From an uncultured Leptotrichia sp. (GTDB taxonomy: Bacteria > Fusobacteriota > Fusobacteriia > Fusobacteriales > Leptotrichiaceae): a DNA stretch of 15,895 nucleotides. The DNA is taken from assembly GCA_938017765.1 (NCBI GenBank), contig CALIJH010000082.1:1-15895 (forward strand), given 5' to 3'. This document shows, piece after piece, positions 6,697 to 15,895 of the stretch (within the stretch, counting starts at the first letter, position 1; each line of letters opens with the position of its first letter). The notes below the pieces were generated by a model. It was not told the DNA's origin. It was given only the letters and a program-made list of their open reading frames with translations, and did not search any database. Made by a program: the position numbers and the translations under genes.

Positions 6697-9120
6697 TTAA
6701 AAACACAAATCCTCAAAATCTTTCTTTTTTTCCTGTTTTAGTATTTCCACACCTCTTTCATAAGAGTAATCACAATTTAATATTATTATGCTTTCATAAT
6801 TATTTATTTTTAAAAATTCATAATCACTTTTATCGAACTCATATTCAGGAATATTTACTTTTAACTGATTTATCTTATCTCTTGCCTTTATCTTTTCCAA
6901 TTTCAACTTCTCTTTTTCTTCTTGAGACAAGTCTTTATATGTTCTCTTTAAAATTTCTATCTTTCCGTTTATCATTTCCGCATTATCATCATACACTCTT
7001 TTAGGGATTATCTCTATTGAACGTATATTACGGAAAATCTTTCTCACTTCTTCTTTTTTAATATCATATTCAACTATATAATCTTTCAATGTGTATAATT
7101 TTTCATTTATAAGTTGAAAATATTTACTTTCTTTGAGACTCTCATAGGAATATACATCATCTATCAAAGACAGTTTTTCTTTTTCCGTCAGTATTCCGTC
7201 AATATTAACAAGTTTTTCCCTTGATTTTTCATGTATAGTTTCATCTATTATACTTTTCTTGCTGCCTATACCACTGCAATTTTCAATAAAGACATAACAG
7301 TTATATTCTTCATCTATCCTGATTATTCTTTTTCTGTAACATCTTCCCATTCTTTGAAATAATCCGTTCAAATCCGATAACTCCGTAATCAGAACATCAA
7401 AATCCAAATCCAGTGAAGCCTCCAGTACCTGTGTTCCAATCCAAATCCCATTTTCCCTTATATTTTCAATTTCTCTTTCTTTTTTAATATTTTCGGTAAA
7501 TCTTTTAGGGTCAGCGAACTTGGAAATCTCAGCTTCTTTTTCTGCTCTGTCTTTTTTTATGAACTGGCTATGCAGCAGGTTTATTTCATCATCGGGAATC
7601 CCCATTTCTTTAAGTTTATCATATATTTCTTTTGATTTTCTGACAGTATTGCATACTACCAAAATTTTATTATTTTTATATTTTTCTTTTATAAATTCAG
7701 TATTTATTTCTTTATTTTCTACTTTTACTTTATGTCTTATATCGTTATTAATAAACGGTTCTGTTGTAATAAAAGGAATATTTTCCTTTTCCAGTAATGT
7801 TTTAATAACTCCCGGCAAAGTTGCAGTCATTATGGCAAATTTTCCTCCAAAATCCGTTATATATTTTATCCCGAAAATTAGCGAAGCTACTAATTCAGAG
7901 GAATACATCTGTATTTCATCTATCACTATTTTGGAATAAGACAGTATCGCCACTTTCAGTTCAAATCCCGCCGCTCTGTATACAAAGTCAAACAGCTGGT
8001 CAATGGTACAGACTGTCAACGGTAAAGACAGCTGTTTTGTCTTATTGATATATTCGTCAAATTTGTCTTCTGTCAGATTTTTTTGAATGTTTTTATCTTT
8101 TTTATTATTTTCCAGATTTTTCAAATATTCACTTCTAAAATCCGAATGAAGTATGCCAAATTTGTTTGTAACATCTCCCTGTATTATCTGTTCTTCTATT
8201 CTTTTATAGATAGAATTTATCGCTACTCTTAGAGGTAGTGTGAAAAAACCTTTATTATTTCCAATCCATAAAAGCCCTGCTTCCGTTTTGCCAAAACCCG
8301 TCTGTGCCACAACAATAACATTTTTATCACTATTTTTGATCATAAATTTCTGTAAATCGTTCCAGTCATTATTACTGTTATATTTTTTTAATACATTTTG
8401 TAAAAAATTTTCCATACTTTTTTCTAAAAAATCATTTTTATATTCGACTTTTAATCTTGAACTTGCAGCATAATCGATTTTATTCAGCAGACCTTTCAAC
8501 ATTATATATTTACTAAAAATTTCTTCCGCTTCTTCTTTAGATATTGAAACATCTACTGAATATAGTCTTTCTCCTAACTTATAGTATCTTTCACTTAGTT
8601 TTTTTAATTTTATATTATTGTCCTGAATATTAAATATCTCCGATTTTTCAACTAATTCATCATTATCTTTTTCGAAATAGTCTTTGTATTCTTTTTCCAG
8701 TTTTTTTAGGCTGTTTATAAAATTTTCAGTTTCATTATTCATTAGTTCTATTTCTTTTTCAAAATCATCATCTTCAATTTCGGAAATATCTCTTTCATGG
8801 TGCAGAGCCACAGCATGAGCCAATATTTTCAAATCATATTTATCGAAATTTTGATTTTTTATTAAATTTTTTGAATTTATAAAGGCCGTACTTAAAACTC
8901 CATGAGGAATTTCACTTTCATCCCTTTTCCCGAATAATTTTCCCTGAAATTTTTTATTTATTTTTCCAAGATCATGATATATACAGGCTAATAATAAAAG
9001 TTTTTTATTCACTTTGATATTAGGATAAAGTTTCATTAGTAAAATAAAATTCTCTATAAGGTTTTCAGTATGTTCTATTATTGTTTCTCCTGTTGACTTT
9101 GCCAAAAATCCGTTTTCCAT
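6697..9120 (-). CDS. cas3: CRISPR-associated nuclease-helicase Cas3 (HD plus SF2)
   Basis: This 807-residue single-chain Cas3 is recruited by Cascade to nick and degrade target DNA. The N-terminal HD nuclease carries H17, the YHDLGK motif (H49, D50), PHGVLS (H73) and AHAVALHHE (H102, H107, H108). The helicase follows: Walker A AQTGFGKT (272-279), DEIQ (401-404) in the DExH position, MTATLPG as motif III (431-437) and QRMGRCYR as motif VI (589-596). No domain is missing, so interference should be enzymatically possible. A 99-bp non-coding stretch separates it from cas5, the longest gap inside the operon. An AAAGGAG site lies 8 bases before the ATG. The domain order HD-helicase is the usual one for subtype I-B. 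Confidence 0.95.
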   Translation of the reverse strand: MENGFLAKSTGETIIEHTENLIENFILLMKLYPNIKVNKKLLLLACIYHDLGKINKKFQGKLFGKRDESEIPHGVLSTAFINSKNLIKNQNFDKYDLKILAHAVALHHERDISEIEDDDFEKEIELMNNETENFINSLKKLEKEYKDYFEKDNDELVEKSEIFNIQDNNIKLKKLSERYYKLGERLYSVDVSISKEEAEEIFSKYIMLKGLLNKIDYAASSRLKVEYKNDFLEKSMENFLQNVLKKYNSNNDWNDLQKFMIKNSDKNVIVVAQTGFGKTEAGLLWIGNNKGFFTLPLRVAINSIYKRIEEQIIQGDVTNKFGILHSDFRSEYLKNLENNKKDKNIQKNLTEDKFDEYINKTKQLSLPLTVCTIDQLFDFVYRAAGFELKVAILSYSKIVIDEIQMYSSELVASLIFGIKYITDFGGKFAIMTATLPGVIKTLLEKENIPFITTEPFINNDIRHKVKVENKEINTEFIKEKYKNNKILVVCNTVRKSKEIYDKLKEMGIPDDEINLLHSQFIKKDRAEKEAEISKFADPKRFTENIKKEREIENIRENGIWIGTQVLEASLDLDFDVLITELSDLNGLFQRMGRCYRKRIIRIDEEYNCYVFIENCSGIGSKKSIIDETIHEKSREKLVNIDGILTEKEKLSLIDDVYSYESLKESKYFQLINEKLYTLKDYIVEYDIKKEEVRKIFRNIRSIEIIPKRVYDDNAEMINGKIEILKRTYKDLSQEEKEKLKLEKIKARDKINQLKVNIPEYEFDKSDYEFLKINNYESIIILNCDYSYERGVEILKQEKKKDFEDLCF

Positions 9121-9219
9121 TTCATAAACTCCTTTTTAGATTTTCTATCACAAATATAATTTCTCATATTACTTTTTAAGTTTTTCTTTTGAAACATCCT
9201 CATAAATAATAAAAATATA

Positions 9220-10894
<1,675 letters not shown>

Positions 10895-10896
10895 AA

Positions 10897-12645
10897 TTAC
10901 TCATTCCCTTCTTTATTGTTTTTATTTTCATCTTCATTTTTTCTTTCTCCCAGCAATCCTATCAAAAAGGCATGTCCCAATGTTTGAAAATCCTCTTCGT
11001 CAACAAGAGCTTTAGTAAATAATTTATGTATTTCCTTTCCTGCATAAGCATGAGCTGAAATCAGAGTATCCATAAACATATCTACATTATTTATTCTGAG
11101 AGAATTCTGTAATCTATACAGCAGACTTCCTATCTTTTTATCATTCCCGCTCACTTCAATATAACTTTTTCTGAAATAATAACCGTTATTTTTGATTGCA
11201 TTGACATCTTCTTCTTTCAGTTTACATTTTTTTTCTTCTTTATTCTCCATTTCTTTTAACCTCCTGATATAATCCATATTTAATTTAACCAAATCAAGCA
11301 AATTACTTTCATTATAATAAGCGTATCTATTTTTTGAAATTTTATAATAACACAGCCTGTTTATCAGTGAAAATAAATTCTGATTATTTAGCAGTTCTCT
11401 AATTGTTTCATCATATAAATTAAAATATCTGTCATAATCTTTATAACTTCTGCCTAACAGTCTGTTGATTTTCTCTTTATTTGCATTCAGCAGTTGCAGC
11501 ATATTTTTTGATAATACACTGAATCTGTATGTTTCATCTTCCAGTCTGACTACTTGAATATCTGCTATTTCATATTTTGTACTGTTACTTTCAACTTCAA
11601 ATTCTTTTAATAAATTTCTGTATAAATTTATTTTTTTATCTTCCTGATTTTCAACATAAATATTTCTTGCTATTCCGTTATTAATCTGCTCTATAAATTT
11701 AAAACTGAAATTGGCATTTACAAATATTCCTTTATTTATCTCAAAAACAAATCCCGCAGGCATACACGAATAAATCAAAGTTACTAAAGGAGTTACAGCT
11801 ATATCATTATTAAAATTCCATACATGTGAAGGCTTTCTCGCTATATCGAACCCTGTATAATTCAGAAATCCCAGAGTATTCTGATAATTTTCCATAGGCA
11901 TATCCGAAATACTGCATTTATACTTGAATTTTGACTTTTCTTTATTAATGTATTCGATTGCAGGGTTTACAAAATAGGATTTGTATTCCTCATATACATC
12001 TTTAGCCGCATTAGCTCTATTCAAAAAGGAAACCCCATTCCAGTTATTATTAACTATAAGATATATGATATTTTTTGCAGCAGGATATTTTTTCGCGTTA
12101 CCTTTTTCGTCCACTACTGCTTTTTTCAAAAATATCATTATTTCTTTTAACTGATTAAAAGTTTCCTTTATTTCCTGTAATGTTTCACCTGTTACATTTT
12201 CTTTAGGCTTTTTTATTTTTTTAATTTCTTTTTCCAGTTTCAATATTTTTTCTTTTCCGCCTGTTTCCATATAATCATATGCAGACTGATAGCTGTTTGA
12301 TTTCAAAGTCTTTTTTATAAAATCTATTTTTTCATTTATAACTTTTTCTATTTCATCGGACGAGATATTTTCTTTCTTTCCTGACAGAAAATCATCAATA
12401 TATTGTTCAAAAGATAATATTTTCCCGTAAGGAAGAATTTTATAATATCTTTTTAAAAAGAAATCAAAATATTTATACTCAAAATTCTCAAGTACATTAG
12501 GGAAAAATTTTAACGCCTGACCGTCTTCAGAAATCTCTATTTCTCCTTTTTCTTCAGCCTGCTTTCCTCCAAGGATATTATAAAATCCCAAAAGAGCAGC
12601 ATTGAAAAGCCAATTTGACAAGCGTAATTCTATCTTTTCACTCAT
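10897..12645 (-). CDS. cas8b: Cascade large subunit Cas8 (Cst1-like, subtype I-B)
   Basis: This 582-residue protein lies between cas6 and cas7, the usual place of the large subunit. It resembles Cst1-type Cas8: an N-terminal LSNWLFNAALLGFYNIL, a lysine- and glutamate-rich, probably coiled-coil segment at about 131-175, and NWNGVSFLNRANAAKDVYEE at about 201-220. Large subunits recognise the PAM and trigger Cas3 recruitment. Many Cst1 proteins have a CxxC zinc motif after this region. Here the corresponding YKCSISDMP has only one cysteine (C244), so zinc binding is probably lost. Large subunits diverge fast, so the exact subfamily name is tentative while the role is well supported by position. 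An AGGAAG site precedes ATG 12645. Confidence 0.87.
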   Translation of the reverse strand: MSEKIELRLSNWLFNAALLGFYNILGGKQAEEKGEIEISEDGQALKFFPNVLENFEYKYFDFFLKRYYKILPYGKILSFEQYIDDFLSGKKENISSDEIEKVINEKIDFIKKTLKSNSYQSAYDYMETGGKEKILKLEKEIKKIKKPKENVTGETLQEIKETFNQLKEIMIFLKKAVVDEKGNAKKYPAAKNIIYLIVNNNWNGVSFLNRANAAKDVYEEYKSYFVNPAIEYINKEKSKFKYKCSISDMPMENYQNTLGFLNYTGFDIARKPSHVWNFNNDIAVTPLVTLIYSCMPAGFVFEINKGIFVNANFSFKFIEQINNGIARNIYVENQEDKKINLYRNLLKEFEVESNSTKYEIADIQVVRLEDETYRFSVLSKNMLQLLNANKEKINRLLGRSYKDYDRYFNLYDETIRELLNNQNLFSLINRLCYYKISKNRYAYYNESNLLDLVKLNMDYIRRLKEMENKEEKKCKLKEEDVNAIKNNGYYFRKSYIEVSGNDKKIGSLLYRLQNSLRINNVDMFMDTLISAHAYAGKEIHKLFTKALVDEEDFQTLGHAFLIGLLGERKNEDENKNNKEGNE

Positions 12646-12669
12646 TTTTCTTCCTACTTTCTTTGCGTA

Positions 12670-13401
12670 TTATGGTGTTATTTCAAGCAGTCCATATCCG
12701 CTGCCTCTTAGTGAACCGAGTCCCGAACTGTAAATATAATTCAGCAGATAGTTTTTTCCTTCTAAACATATAGTTCCTATTGACGTATCGATAAATTTTC
12801 CATAAAATTTGACAACATTCTTTTTCAAATTTTCTGTTTTGATTATTAAATCTTCAATATCTTTTTTTATATATTCACCATATTCGTTTTTCATTTCCAG
12901 ATAAAGATTTCTTTTCAATATCGAAACAAATTTATCATCATTTCCTGTATAATATGTATCTTCCTGTGTTTTCTGATTATGATCTCTACAAACTATGGGA
13001 GACATTGTCTTTCCTTTTAAAGAAATTCCTTTAACTTCTTTAGCAGGCAGTATCGTTATATTTGCAACTTTTACTGTCAAATTATCAGAAATATTAATAT
13101 GTTTACCTTTTATATTTATAAAAGCATTGTAAATATTGATTGCATCATTATTATTCAATATTGAAAAATTGATAATAAATTCCTTTTTCTCTCCCTGTAA
13201 AAGTATTCTATCTTTTTCAAATCTTGAATTTTTAAAAAATACCGACCAGCAATACTTTTTTTGTTTGTTTGAACCAAAAAATTCTTTAAATATTTCCTCA
13301 TATCTATCAAGTCCCGACTTAAGCATACTCAATATATTTCTATGATAATCCTGAGAAAAACTGTCACCTTTGACTACCGTACATAATACTTTGAACCTCA
13401 T
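12670..13401 (-). CDS. cas6: CRISPR pre-crRNA endoribonuclease Cas6
   Basis: This protein of about 243 residues cuts the repeat RNA to make mature crRNAs. It begins with the RAMP strand MRFKVLCTVV and has a histidine in SQDYHRNIL, the usual place of the catalytic His (about residue 20). It ends with the diagnostic glycine-rich loop SSGLGSLRGSGYGLLEI, which contacts RNA. I prefer ATG 13401: the AAGGAG site lies about 10 bases before it but only one base before ATG 13410, which is too close. The alternative start would add three residues. It is the first gene of the cas operon and sits about 45 bases after a good -10 box. It looks intact, so processing of repeat hairpins, including those of the mini-array, is possible. 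Confidence 0.93.
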   Translation of the reverse strand: MRFKVLCTVVKGDSFSQDYHRNILSMLKSGLDRYEEIFKEFFGSNKQKKYCWSVFFKNSRFEKDRILLQGEKKEFIINFSILNNNDAINIYNAFINIKGKHINISDNLTVKVANITILPAKEVKGISLKGKTMSPIVCRDHNQKTQEDTYYTGNDDKFVSILKRNLYLEMKNEYGEYIKKDIEDLIIKTENLKKNVVKFYGKFIDTSIGTICLEGKNYLLNYIYSSGLGSLRGSGYGLLEITP

Positions 13402-13445
13402 TTTCTTCATTCTCCTTTCTTTAATTTTTATGCTTTCTCTTTTTA

Positions 13446-13473
13446 ATTATACTTCAATTTTTTATTTTTGCAA
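13446..13473 (-). promoter_or_regulatory. Predicted promoter of the cas operon
   Basis: On the minus strand a -35 box TTGCAA (13468-13473), a 16-nt spacer and a perfect -10 box TATAAT (13446-13451) precede cas6. Transcription would begin near 13439, giving a leader of about 30-40 bases that contains the AAAGGAG site. No comparably good promoter is seen inside the operon. The 99-bp gap before cas3 holds only weak candidates. Confidence 0.65.
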
Positions 13474-13512
13474 TTAGTTTTCATAAAAATTTAATTAGAA
13501 TTATTTAGTTTT

Positions 13513-13529
13513 ATACCAATAAAATACCA
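13513..13529 (-). repeat. Direct repeat TGGTAT-N5-TGGTAT upstream of the cas promoter
   Basis: Two identical hexamers, TGGTAT on the minus strand, lie at 13513-13518 and 13524-13529, one helical turn (11 bp) apart. They sit about 40-60 bp upstream of the cas -35 box, a plausible place for an activator site. In AT-rich DNA a chance origin is possible. Confidence 0.25.
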
Positions 13530-13535
13530 CAGTGT

Positions 13536-13549
13536 ATAGAAATTTCTAT
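13536..13549. repeat. Perfect 14-bp palindrome at the end of rnmV
   Basis: ATAGAAATTTCTAT is a perfect palindrome that contains the rnmV stop codon. No T-run follows directly, and a loopless palindrome does not make a good intrinsic terminator. It may be chance in AT-rich DNA, a weak transcript end or a protein site. Confidence 0.2.
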
Positions 13550-14109
13550 TTCTCAATTTTCTCCACAGCTTTGTTAAAATCTTCTTTAGTAATATTAAAG
13601 GAATTTAAGGCATTTAATAACTGTTTTGAATTATAGTAGCCTATTTTCAGAATGTCTCCCAGAATAATTCTTCTCTTTTTGGAATCATCTTTTGAGCATA
13701 AACCGTTTTTTATCAGATCATTCAAAGTAAAAGTATCTGAAATTTTGTCTTTATTTTTATGGGTTATTATGTTGGACAATGCTTCAATTATCGCATTATC
13801 TGAAGCATTTTCAACTCCTATATTATTTTTTTTCAGAGCATTTTTTCTGCTTATAAAAGCGTGTTTTATATCAGGAATATGTTTTTCAATAGTATTTCTT
13901 ATTTTTTTCCCTGCATAATCAGGGTCAGTTAGAAGAATTATATCATTTTCTTTAGACAGTTCCGATAATTTATCAATAGATTTTTTTGTAATCCCCGAAA
14001 ATCCGTTCAAAGCTATGATATGACCGTCTACGACCCTTTTTAATGCTGTTATGTCATCTTTTCCCTCTACTACAATAATTTCATTTATTTTCATTTTTTT
14101 CTTTTCCAT
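13546..14109 (-). CDS. rnmV: Ribonuclease M5 (5S rRNA maturation)
   Basis: This 187-residue protein has an N-terminal TOPRIM domain: EIIVVEGKDDITALKR with the catalytic glutamate E15 and KDD (17-19), then NGFSG, then LLTDPDYAGKKIR with the DxD pair D62 and D64. The length and the C-terminal domain match ribonuclease M5, which trims the 5S rRNA precursor with ribosomal protein L18. In many bacteria it sits beside rsmA/ksgA. Here it follows pepD by 15 bp and is probably co-transcribed with it. An AAGGAA site lies five bases before ATG 14109. An inner ATG at 14094 also fits the family but has a poorer site. Confidence 0.92.
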   Translation of the reverse strand: MEKKKMKINEIIVVEGKDDITALKRVVDGHIIALNGFSGITKKSIDKLSELSKENDIILLTDPDYAGKKIRNTIEKHIPDIKHAFISRKNALKKNNIGVENASDNAIIEALSNIITHKNKDKISDTFTLNDLIKNGLCSKDDSKKRRIILGDILKIGYYNSKQLLNALNSFNITKEDFNKAVEKIEK

Positions 14110-14124
14110 AAAAATTCCTTTTGT

Positions 14125-15615
14125 TTATCTGATATTATAATCTTCAAGTATTTTCAGAAGCAGATCCCACATTTCTCCTACAGATTTTATTTCCATTCTT
14201 TCTTCAGGCGTATGGGCTCCAAATATGTTTGGTCCTACTGAAACTACATCTAAATCTTTAATATTATCAGCAAAAATTCCGCATTCAAGTCCGGCATGGA
14301 TTGCTTTTACTTCAGGTTCTTTTCCGTTTATTTCCTTAAACTTTTTGACTATTAAATCCCTTATCAGAGAATTTTCCTTATATTCCCATAACGGAGAATT
14401 GGAATCTACTTTTATATTTGCCCCGTGTTTTCTTGCCAAATCAGTGATTTCTTCGAGTAATTTATTGAGAGCTTCATTTACGGAGCTTCTTGACAATGCT
14501 TTAAAAGAATACTCAACATTTCCTTTTACTGTCGCTGTTCTTACTACTCCAAGATTTATTGATGTCTCAACAAGTCCTTTAATTTTTTTGCTCATTGCCT
14601 GAACGCCGTAAGGAAATTCATGTATATAGGATATAATATTGGCTGTATCGGATTGAGAAATTTCTGCTGGTTTCTTCCCTAATTCTTCTACTGTAATTTC
14701 ATTTACTTCTAAAATCGGAGATTTATCAACCACTTTAAAATCTTTTAATATATTTTCAAAAGCTAATTTTGCCAGTTTTTCAAACTCTTTCAAAGTATCT
14801 CCGTCAAGATTTACGTTTAACTTTGCTATGGCTTCTCTTGGAATTGCATTGACTTTTTCTCCGCCTTCCAAGGAAATCAATTTCATTGAATAACGTTTGC
14901 TCAGATGATATAAGATTTCTCCTAAAATTTTATTGGAATTTCCGAGATTTTTGTGTATTTCTGCTCCCGAATGTCCTCCTGAAAGACCTTTTACTTCTAT
15001 AGACAATAATACACTGTCATCGATTTTTATAGTTTTAGGATTTAAAATAAATTGGGTAGTCGTTCTTCCGCCTCCTGCACTACTCACATAAACTTCTCCA
15101 TATTCTTCAGTATCCAGATTTATCAGCGTTTTTCCTTTAAAAATTGAATAATCAAGATTAGCGGCACCTGACATTCCCTCTTCCTCATCCGTTGTTATGA
15201 GAATTTCCAAAGCAGGATGTTTTATATCATCACTGTCAAGGATAGCAAGAGCATAAGCTACTGCAATTCCGTCATCTGCTCCTAAAGTAGTTCCGTTTGC
15301 TTTTATAAAGCCGTTCTCCTGTATCAGTTCTATCCCCTGTTTTTCAAAATCAAATTTCGTATTTTTATTTTTTTCCCAAACCATATCCATATGCCCTTGA
15401 AGGATTAGCGGAGAATAATTTTCATAACCTTCTGTAGCATTTTTTTTGATTACAACATTCAATGAATTATCCTGAAATACCTCAAGCCCTCTGTCTTTCG
15501 CAAATTTTACGAGCCAGTTACTAATTTTTTCTTCTTTTTTTGAGCCTCTCGGTATTTTAGAAATTTCATTAAAATAGTAAAAAACCTTTTCAGGATATAA
15601 TTTTTCAATATTCAT
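14125..15615 (-). CDS. pepD: Aminoacyl-histidine dipeptidase PepD (peptidase M20C)
   Basis: This cytosolic dinuclear zinc peptidase hydrolyses Xaa-His dipeptides such as carnosine. The 496-residue product shows the M20 metal ligands: LQGHMDMV (H75, D77), LGADDGIAVA (bridging D114/D115), TTDEEEGMSG (catalytic and ligand glutamates near 144-146), INLDTEE (D168) and HAGLECG (H440). SGGHSG of the lid domain lies in between. The frame is open for 30 more codons upstream to an ATG at 15705. I chose ATG 15615 because AGGAAGG precedes it, the product then begins MNIEKLYPEKVFYYF as in relatives, and the upstream part overlaps the predicted promoter. A frame of normal length and all ligands suggest an active enzyme. 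rnmV follows 15 bp later. Confidence 0.93.
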   Translation of the reverse strand: MNIEKLYPEKVFYYFNEISKIPRGSKKEEKISNWLVKFAKDRGLEVFQDNSLNVVIKKNATEGYENYSPLILQGHMDMVWEKNKNTKFDFEKQGIELIQENGFIKANGTTLGADDGIAVAYALAILDSDDIKHPALEILITTDEEEGMSGAANLDYSIFKGKTLINLDTEEYGEVYVSSAGGGRTTTQFILNPKTIKIDDSVLLSIEVKGLSGGHSGAEIHKNLGNSNKILGEILYHLSKRYSMKLISLEGGEKVNAIPREAIAKLNVNLDGDTLKEFEKLAKLAFENILKDFKVVDKSPILEVNEITVEELGKKPAEISQSDTANIISYIHEFPYGVQAMSKKIKGLVETSINLGVVRTATVKGNVEYSFKALSRSSVNEALNKLLEEITDLARKHGANIKVDSNSPLWEYKENSLIRDLIVKKFKEINGKEPEVKAIHAGLECGIFADNIKDLDVVSVGPNIFGAHTPEERMEIKSVGEMWDLLLKILEDYNIR

Positions 15616-15653
15616 GTTCAACCTTCCTTTCTTAATTTCTCCATTAAAAAATA

Positions 15654-15695
15654 GCAGTAATATATTTCTTTTTAAAGTATACAACATTTTACTGC
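15654..15695. promoter_or_regulatory. Dyad GCAGTAA/TTACTGC around the pepD promoter -10 box
   Basis: GCAGTAA at 15654-15660 and TTACTGC at 15689-15695 form a perfect 7-bp inverted repeat with a 28-bp centre. One arm lies in the -35/-10 spacer and the other about 10-15 bases downstream of the expected start site. This placement would suit a repressor operator. In RNA the dyad cannot form, because the upstream arm precedes the start site. Confidence 0.3.
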
Positions 15696-15705
15696 CATTA
15701 TTCAA
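15676..15705 (-). promoter_or_regulatory. Predicted promoter of pepD-rnmV
   Basis: On the minus strand a -35 box TTGAAT (15700-15705), an 18-nt spacer and a -10 box TATACT (15676-15681) lie 60 bp before the pepD start codon. The upstream gene ends at 15750, so the promoter is in the intergenic space. Confidence 0.55.
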
Positions 15706-15749
15706 GCTTAATTTATTTCATAATTATTCTTTGGTACTGTAATCCCTTT

Positions 15750-15895
15750 TTAAAGAATTGAATCAAAAAGTTCTTCCAGTAAAACCATTTCTTTCTGAGT
15801 CAAATCATGACCCGATTTCAGTTTTTTTAAAAGAGGATTGTCCTCAGCAAGACTGCTTCTTTCCAGAACTTTTATTACAAGTCTTTTATAAAACT
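15750..15895 (-). CDS. Unrecognised protein, C-terminal part (cut by window edge)
   Basis: An open minus-strand frame runs from the window edge to TAA at 15750-15752. The last 48 residues begin FYKRLVIKVLERSSLAEDNP and end EMVLLEELFDSIL. They are charged, leucine-rich and probably helical. I do not recognise the family. The codon use is like that of its neighbours. Its stop lies 45 bp upstream of the pepD -35 box, so it probably belongs to a separate upstream unit. Confidence 0.55.
   Translation of the reverse strand, partial: FYKRLVIKVLERSSLAEDNPLLKKLKSGHDLTQKEMVLLEELFDSIL

Noticed and set aside
9082..9203. A 40-codon minus-strand frame from ATG 9203 in the cas5-cas3 gap
   Set aside because: It has no ribosome site, runs out of frame into cas3 and has an unremarkable composition. 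The cas3 start with AAAGGAG explains the region better.
13487..13545. A second cas promoter using TATAAA in TTGGTATAAAAC
   Set aside because: The matching -35 (TATACA) is poor, and the TTGCAA/TATAAT promoter downstream is clearly better.
15616..15705. Longer PepD start at ATG 15705
   Set aside because: The extra 30 residues are not PepD-like, overlap the predicted promoter and lack a ribosome site. ATG 15615 has AGGAAGG.

Overview
The window looks like a chromosomal segment of a low-GC anaerobe of the Fusobacteria, most like Leptotrichia. This is an inference from the strong A/T bias, the AT-rich codon choice and the protein types, not from a database comparison. Every credible gene lies on the minus strand, so transcription runs from high to low coordinates.

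Right flank (13546-15895): the end of an unrecognised gene, then pepD (M20-family aminoacyl-histidine dipeptidase) and rnmV (ribonuclease M5), 15 bp apart and probably one transcription unit. A sigma70-like promoter precedes pepD and overlaps a dyad.

Centre (4837-13473): a subtype I-B CRISPR-Cas operon in the order cas6-cas8-cas7-cas5-cas3-cas4-cas1-cas2, with a good promoter in front of cas6. The interference genes are open: Cas6 (crRNA processing), Cas8/Cas7/Cas5 (Cascade) and Cas3 (HD nuclease-helicase). Cas4 and Cas2 also look complete. cas1 is broken: its first 31 codons are in one frame, the rest is in another, and about 30-40 residues of the N-terminal domain are missing at the junction. 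Just after cas2 lies a two-repeat CRISPR-like element: two 30-nt copies, 26/30 identical, 65 nt apart, with one 35-nt spacer. It keeps its hairpin stem perfectly and varies in the loop. So adaptation appears dead here and the local array is degenerate, while the interference machinery is preserved. The system may use arrays elsewhere, or the mini-array may have become a crRNA-like regulatory RNA. That is the most interesting hypothesis in the window and it is not proven.

Left flank (1-4730): a promoter followed by an operon of a DinG-type iron-sulfur helicase with an unusual N-terminal RadC-like JAB domain, then pgpH (7TM-HD c-di-AMP phosphodiesterase), then the start of ybeY (rRNA maturation endonuclease). 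The cas locus thus sits between two housekeeping operons.

I saw no tRNA, rRNA, complete insertion sequence or prophage gene. No gene-free stretch exceeds 300 bp; the longest, 4678-4949, holds the helicase promoter, a short inverted repeat and the mini-array.
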